NCBI GenBank assembly: GCA_038237745.1
Contig: JBBRYJ010000002.1
Span: 186,001 to 250,000 of the forward strand
Direction: 5' to 3'
DNA length: 64,000 nucleotides
Origin: DASQEH01 sp038237745
Lineage (GTDB): Bacteria > Actinomycetota > Actinomycetes > Propionibacteriales > Nocardioidaceae
The notes beneath the pieces were generated by a model, which was not told where the DNA came from, made no database searches, and was given only the letters and a program-made list of their open reading frames with translations. Positions 60,056 through 64,000 of this stretch are shown here, piece after piece (the first letter of the stretch is position 1; the number at the start of each line of letters is the position of its first letter). The position numbers and the translations under genes are program-made.

Positions 60056-61144
60056 GTGGCAACCTCAGCAGAGCTGACGGCGATGCGCCGTGCCATCGAC
60101 CTGTCGCGCTCACCCGGAGTGCCGCTCGGCCCGAACCCGAGGGTCGGCGCGGTCATCCTCGACCTCTCGGGCGACGTGGTCGCCGAAGGGCGACACCACG
60201 GGGTCGGGACGCCTCACGCCGAGATCGACGCCCTGGGCGCGGCGGGGGCGCGAGCGCGGGGAGCCGTTGCCGTGGTGACGCTCGAGCCGTGCTCGCATGT
60301 CGGTCGTACCGGCCCGTGCACGACAGCGCTCGTCGATGCCGGGGTCCGCAGGGTCGTCTTCGCCCAGGCTGATACCGGCCCGGTGGCCGGGGGTGGCTCA
60401 CTGAGTCTGCGTGCGGCAGGCGTCGACGTCGAAGGCGGCGCTCTCACGCGCGAGGCGGAACTGACCAACGTCGCCTGGACCTTCGCGCAGGAGCACGGCC
60501 GGCCGTATGTGACATGGAAGCTCGCGACCAGTCTCGACGGTCGCTCGGCTGCCGCCGACGGCTCGTCACGGTGGATCACCGGGCCCGAGGCGCGCGCCGA
60601 CGTCCACCGCCTTCGCGCCGAGTGTGACGCGGTGCTGGTCGGTACGGGGACCGTGCTGGCGGACGACCCTCGGCTCACCGTCCGCGACGCACTGGATGAG
60701 CTCGTCGAGGCCAGCGCCCAGCCGTTGCGCGCCGTGATGGGGTGTCGCGACCTACCACCGGCCGCCAAGGTCTTCGACCCCTTCGGCGCCCACCTGACCG
60801 TGAAGACCCGCGAGCCCGAGGTCGCCCTCGCCGCCCTCTTGGAGCGCGGCTGCAGGCACGTCTGGCTCGAGGGTGGACCCACCCTTGCCGCCGCCTTCGT
60901 GCGCGCCGGCCTGGTCGACCGAGTGGTCTGCTATGTCGCACCCGCGCTCATCGGCTCGGGTCCTGCCGCCGTCGGTGACCTCGGCGTCACCTCCATCGAG
61001 CAGGCGGCGCGGCTGTGCCTTACCGACGTGGCCCGCATCGGTGACGACGTACGACTCACGATGACCATGCCGCCGGCAACGACCGAACACGACCTCACCG
61101 ACCACCTGACGTCTCGCACCACAACCTTGGAGGCAACGCCATGA
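60056..61144 (+). CDS. ribD: bifunctional riboflavin biosynthesis deaminase/reductase RibD
   Basis: 362 residues. Deaminase domain with zinc ligands HAE (His54, Glu56) and PCSHVGRTGPC (about 78-88); reductase domain from about 145 with TWKLATSLDGRSAA (about 157-170), SRWITGPEARADVHRLRAECDAVLVGTGT near 175-205 and EGGPTLAAAF (about 269-278). Carries out the second and third steps from GTP. GTG 60056 follows the hidden ribosome-binding site. ribM overlaps its end. Confidence 0.93.
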   Translation: MATSAELTAMRRAIDLSRSPGVPLGPNPRVGAVILDLSGDVVAEGRHHGVGTPHAEIDALGAAGARARGAVAVVTLEPCSHVGRTGPCTTALVDAGVRRVVFAQADTGPVAGGGSLSLRAAGVDVEGGALTREAELTNVAWTFAQEHGRPYVTWKLATSLDGRSAAADGSSRWITGPEARADVHRLRAECDAVLVGTGTVLADDPRLTVRDALDELVEASAQPLRAVMGCRDLPPAAKVFDPFGAHLTVKTREPEVALAALLERGCRHVWLEGGPTLAAAFVRAGLVDRVVCYVAPALIGSGPAAVGDLGVTSIEQAARLCLTDVARIGDDVRLTMTMPPATTEHDLTDHLTSRTTTLEATP

Positions 61145-61842
61145 ACCCCCTGACCTACCTGTTGGAGCACGCCTGGGTGATCGGCGGCACCCCGATCCTG
61201 GTCCGAGAGGTCGTCGGCAACGGGTTCGGTCTGGCAAGCGCGATCCTCGGCATGCGCCGCGTCACCTGGGCCTGGCCGGTCGGGATGGTCGGCAACGTCT
61301 TGCTGTTCACGGTGTTCGTCGGGGGAATCTTCGACAAGCCGCAGGTGCACGACCTCTGGGGCCAGGCAGGCCGACAGGTCTTCTTCTTCGCCGTGAGTGC
61401 CTATGGCTGGTGGCGGTGGCAGCGAAGCCAGCGGGCCGGCGGCGCGCCCGACGGCGGTGCGATCGCCCCGCGGTGGGCGAACGCGAACGAGCTGCGGGCC
61501 ATGGTGGTCGCCGGAGGACTCATGATGGCCGTCTTCATCCCCGTCCTGGTGTGGCTCGACTCGTTCGGCCCGGTGCCGGACGCGTGGATCCTGACCGGCA
61601 GCGTTCTGGCTACTTACGGCATGGCGCGCGGGTACGTCGAGTTCTGGTGGATCTGGATCGGCGTCGACGCGGTCGGGGTCCCGTTGCTGCTGCGGGCGCA
61701 CTACTACCCGAGCGCTGTGCTCTATCTCGTGTACGGCGCCTTCTGCCTCGCGGGGTTCTTCGCCTGGTGGCGGGTCGAGAGGACCTTGCGCGACGCCCCG
61801 GACGTCCAGCCGATTCCGGCAGGGGAGAGCACCCACGTATGA
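61141..61842 (+). CDS. ribM: PnuC-family riboflavin transporter (RibM-like)
   Basis: 233 residues, six to seven membrane helices. PnuC-family features include the aromatic pairs in YGWWRW (about 91-96) and FWWIWIGVD (about 167-175). PnuC members move nicotinamide riboside, thiamine or riboflavin; riboflavin is inferred here because the gene sits under an FMN riboswitch and overlaps ribD by four bases, as ribM does in other actinobacteria. ATG 61141. ribE, ribBA and ribH do not follow. Confidence 0.85.
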   Translation: MNPLTYLLEHAWVIGGTPILVREVVGNGFGLASAILGMRRVTWAWPVGMVGNVLLFTVFVGGIFDKPQVHDLWGQAGRQVFFFAVSAYGWWRWQRSQRAGGAPDGGAIAPRWANANELRAMVVAGGLMMAVFIPVLVWLDSFGPVPDAWILTGSVLATYGMARGYVEFWWIWIGVDAVGVPLLLRAHYYPSAVLYLVYGAFCLAGFFAWWRVERTLRDAPDVQPIPAGESTHV

Positions 61843-61876
61843 GGACATCGGGTTCGGCCCGACCTGGCGGACCTCG

Positions 61877-62899
61877 TCAGCGGTCGATGCTCGACATGTC
61901 CGGATACCGCTCCCCCGTGACGGCGTCGCGGGGCATCGCCCGCGACATGGCCAGCAGGTCGTCGTCGCTGAGCTCCACAGCTGCCGCCGCGACATTCTCC
62001 TCGACGTAGCGGACTCGCTTGGTACCAGGGATCGGGACGACGTCGTCGCCTTGTGCCAGCACCCAGGCGAGCGCCAGCTGGCCGGCGGTGACGCCCTTGG
62101 GCTCGGCGATTTCGCGTACGGCGGACACCAGCGCCAGGTTGCGCTGGAGCGCCTCGCCTTGGAAGCGCGGGTTCTTGCGGCGGAAGTCGTCCGCGCCCAG
62201 GGAGTCCGTGGACTCGATGGCACCGGTGAGGAAGCCACGGCCAAGGGGCGAGTACGGCACAAGCCCGATGCCGAGCTCGCGCAGGGTCGGCAGGATGTCG
62301 TCCTCGACGTCGCGGGTCCACATCGAGTACTCCGTCTGGAGGGCGGTGATCGGGTGAGTGGCATGAGCGCGACGGATCGTCCCGGCTGACGCCTCGGAGA
62401 GTCCGAGGTGCCGTACCTTTCCTGAAGCCACGAGCTCGGCCATGGCGCCGACGGTCTCCTCGATCGGCACGGTCTGGTCGACGCGGTGCTGGTAGTACAG
62501 GTCGATGGTGTCCACACCGAGGCGCTGGAGGCTGGCGTCGCAGGCTGACCTGACGTACTCGGGACTCCCGTCGATGCGTCTGCTCGTCGGGTTGTCGAGG
62601 TCGCGCACGTTACCGAACTTGGTGGCGAGCACCACCTCGTCGCGACGGCCCGAGATGGCGCGGCCCACCAGCTGCTCGTTCGTGAACGGTCCGTACATGT
62701 CGGCAGTGTCGAGCAACGTCACGCCGAGGTCGAGCGCCCGGTGGATGGTCTTCACCGCCTCGGACTCGTCGGCAGTGCCGTAGAACTCCGACATGCCCAT
62801 GCAGCCGAGCCCGACGGCGGAGACCGTGAGCTCGGAGGCGTTCTCGGCGCTGCCGAGCGTTCGCGTGGTCAGGGATGCTGGTGTCTGGTGGGTAGTCAT
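61877..62899 (-). CDS. aldo/keto reductase
   Basis: 340 residues, AKR fold. Tetrad: Asp and Tyr in LLDTADMYG (about 61-69), Lys in ATKFG (about 93-97), His in YYQHRVD (about 133-139). NADPH-site region IPGTKRVRYVEENV near 285-298. Similar to the AKR13 type common in actinobacteria; substrate unknown. ATG 62899 (THQTPASLTTRTLG) is preferred to the upstream in-frame start at 62962. Convergent with ribM (34-base gap) and divergent from the next reductase. Confidence 0.88.
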   Translation of the reverse strand: MTTHQTPASLTTRTLGSAENASELTVSAVGLGCMGMSEFYGTADESEAVKTIHRALDLGVTLLDTADMYGPFTNEQLVGRAISGRRDEVVLATKFGNVRDLDNPTSRRIDGSPEYVRSACDASLQRLGVDTIDLYYQHRVDQTVPIEETVGAMAELVASGKVRHLGLSEASAGTIRRAHATHPITALQTEYSMWTRDVEDDILPTLRELGIGLVPYSPLGRGFLTGAIESTDSLGADDFRRKNPRFQGEALQRNLALVSAVREIAEPKGVTAGQLALAWVLAQGDDVVPIPGTKRVRYVEENVAAAAVELSDDDLLAMSRAMPRDAVTGERYPDMSSIDR

Positions 62900-63017
62900 G
62901 TGCAACGTGTGCCCTACAGGCGCGGCCTTAAGCCTCGAAACACGGACCTGGCCGACCTGCACCGCTCTCCGGCCGCCCCGGCTGGCGGCGCGGAGACCCG
63001 GCCACCAGAATGGGCCG

Positions 63018-64000
63018 ATGGACTATCGACTCCTTGGCCGAAGCGGGTGCGCCGTCTCCTGCCTGGCGCTCGGCACCATGACGTTCGGCGCCGAGACCGA
63101 CGAGTCGCACTCGCACGCACAGCTCGACGCCTTCGTCGCGGCCGGTGGCACTCTCGTGGACACGGCCGACGTGTACACCACGGGGGTGTCCGAGGAGATT
63201 GTCGGCCGCTGGCTCGCGTCCCGCTCCGGAGACGTGCGAGACGCGGTGGTGCTGGCGACCAAGGGCCGGTTTCCGATGGGGCCCGGGCCCAACGACGTGG
63301 GACTGTCCCGCCGGCACCTCCAGAAGGCTCTCGAAAGCTCGCTCCGCCGCCTTGGTGTCGAGTGCGTGGACCTCTATCAGGTGCACGCCTGGGACCCTCT
63401 TACGCCGATCGAGGAGACACTGCGCGTGCTCGACGCCATGGTGCACGCCGGAAAGGTCCGCTACGTCGGCCTGTCGAACTTCACCGGCTGGCAGGTGCAG
63501 AAGGCGGTGGCGGTCGCTCGTGCAGAGGGCCTGGAGGTGCCGGTGACCTTGCAGCCGCAGTACAACCTCCTGGTGAGGGAGGTCGAGTGGGAGATGGTTC
63601 CGGCCTGCCTGGACGGCGGCCTGGGCCTGCTTCCCTGGTCGCCTCTAGGCGGGGGCTGGCTCACGGGCAAGTACCAGCGCGACGCCCGCCCGACTGGTGA
63701 CACCCGCCTCGGTGACAACCCTGACCGGGGTGTCGAGGCCTACGACCGCAGGTCGACCCAGCAGCGGACGTGGGACGTGATCGAAGCAGTGCAACAGGTT
63801 GCGGACGGTCGCGGCGCCTCGATGGCTCAGGTCGCGCTGGCCTGGCTCGTGGACCGGCCATCGGTCACCTCCGTCATCCTCGGCGCGCGGACGACCGAGC
63901 AGCTCGAGGACAACCTCTCCGCGGCGGGCCTGCACCTGGGACCGGACGAGACCGCTGCGCTCGACAAGGCCAGCGACCCCGCACCAGCCGACTACCCCTA
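63018..64000 (+). CDS. aldo/keto reductase, 3' end outside window
   Basis: 327 complete codons are visible with no stop, so the gene continues past the right edge. It starts MDYRLLGRSGCAVSCLALG. Tetrad: Asp and Tyr in VDTADVYTTG (about 48-57), Lys in ATKGRF (about 83-88), His in YQVHAWD (about 123-129). GLSNFTGWQVQKA (about 158-170) and LLPWSPLGGGWLTGKY (about 211-226) are family blocks, and the cofactor-binding ILGART is near 292-297. Resembles the YajO/Tas-like subgroup; substrate unknown. Divergent from the reductase at 61877-62899, with 118 bases between the starts in which I see no clear operator. Confidence 0.88.
   Translation, partial: MDYRLLGRSGCAVSCLALGTMTFGAETDESHSHAQLDAFVAAGGTLVDTADVYTTGVSEEIVGRWLASRSGDVRDAVVLATKGRFPMGPGPNDVGLSRRHLQKALESSLRRLGVECVDLYQVHAWDPLTPIEETLRVLDAMVHAGKVRYVGLSNFTGWQVQKAVAVARAEGLEVPVTLQPQYNLLVREVEWEMVPACLDGGLGLLPWSPLGGGWLTGKYQRDARPTGDTRLGDNPDRGVEAYDRRSTQQRTWDVIEAVQQVADGRGASMAQVALAWLVDRPSVTSVILGARTTEQLEDNLSAAGLHLGPDETAALDKASDPAPADYP

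Overview
The window is a chromosomal segment of a high-GC actinobacterium. Markers for this are the phosphatidylinositol-mannoside genes (patA end, pimA), a BldD orthologue with an intact c-di-GMP motif, the actinobacterial integration host factor (mihF), an actinobacterial LexA (SOS) box before ruvC, a PriA that has lost its helicase motifs, and many GTG or TTG starts. Gene order follows the conserved core of Actinomycetota from pimA to ribD. I cannot place it below class; the PyrK/PyrD (class 1B) pair argues against a Mycobacterium or Streptomyces type of pyrimidine route. No phage, insertion sequence, CRISPR array, rRNA or tRNA gene was seen.

Layout: 1-1643 PIM synthesis (patA partial, pimA). 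1750-4789 PLP synthase pdxS/pdxT with a DUF6891-like gene between them, then yebC. 4914-7215 LexA box and ruvCAB. 7367-11556 yajC-secD-secF-apt. 11650-13962 rel (ppGpp). 14020-15647, minus strand: a DUF349 gene preceded by what looks like a cyclophilin gene that has lost its catalytic domain. 15802-19625 metallo-hydrolase, hisS, aspS. 19804-25945 a peptide-type ABC importer in the unusual order permease-binding protein-permease-ATPase-ATPase. 25950-33345 rarA, two small envelope-type genes, alaS, ruvX, mltG, aroE. 33396-37529 a short prepilin peptidase and aroC-aroK-aroB-aroQ. 37743-38722 efp-nusB. 38784-39275 bldD on the minus strand, divergent from the long pyr operon 39402-49449 (pyrR-pyrB-pyrC-carA-carB-pyrK-pyrD-pyrF). 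49542-59734 a proline-rich membrane protein, mihF, gmk, rpoZ, coaBC, metK, priA, def, fmt, rsmB, rpe. 59797-61842 FMN riboswitch controlling ribD and a PnuC-like (RibM) riboflavin transporter. 61877-64000 two divergent aldo/keto reductases, the second cut by the window edge.

Most operons are tightly packed; successive genes often overlap by 1-4 bases (ATGA or GTGA), implying translational coupling, notably in pyr, ruv, aro, dpp and def-fmt-rsmB.

No wholly new system is evident. The observations most worth following up are: the cyclophilin remnant now serving as the leader gene of DUF349; a hairpin-forming repeat family present as a tandem pair between genes at 3333-3377 and again as an in-frame insertion in carA; the pyrR leader, where a PyrR-binding loop overlaps the Shine-Dalgarno of a TTG start; a riboflavin operon reduced to ribD-ribM; and several genes with TANNNT hexamers 6-9 bases before the start codon, suggesting leaderless transcripts, two of them built from the stop codon of the gene before.
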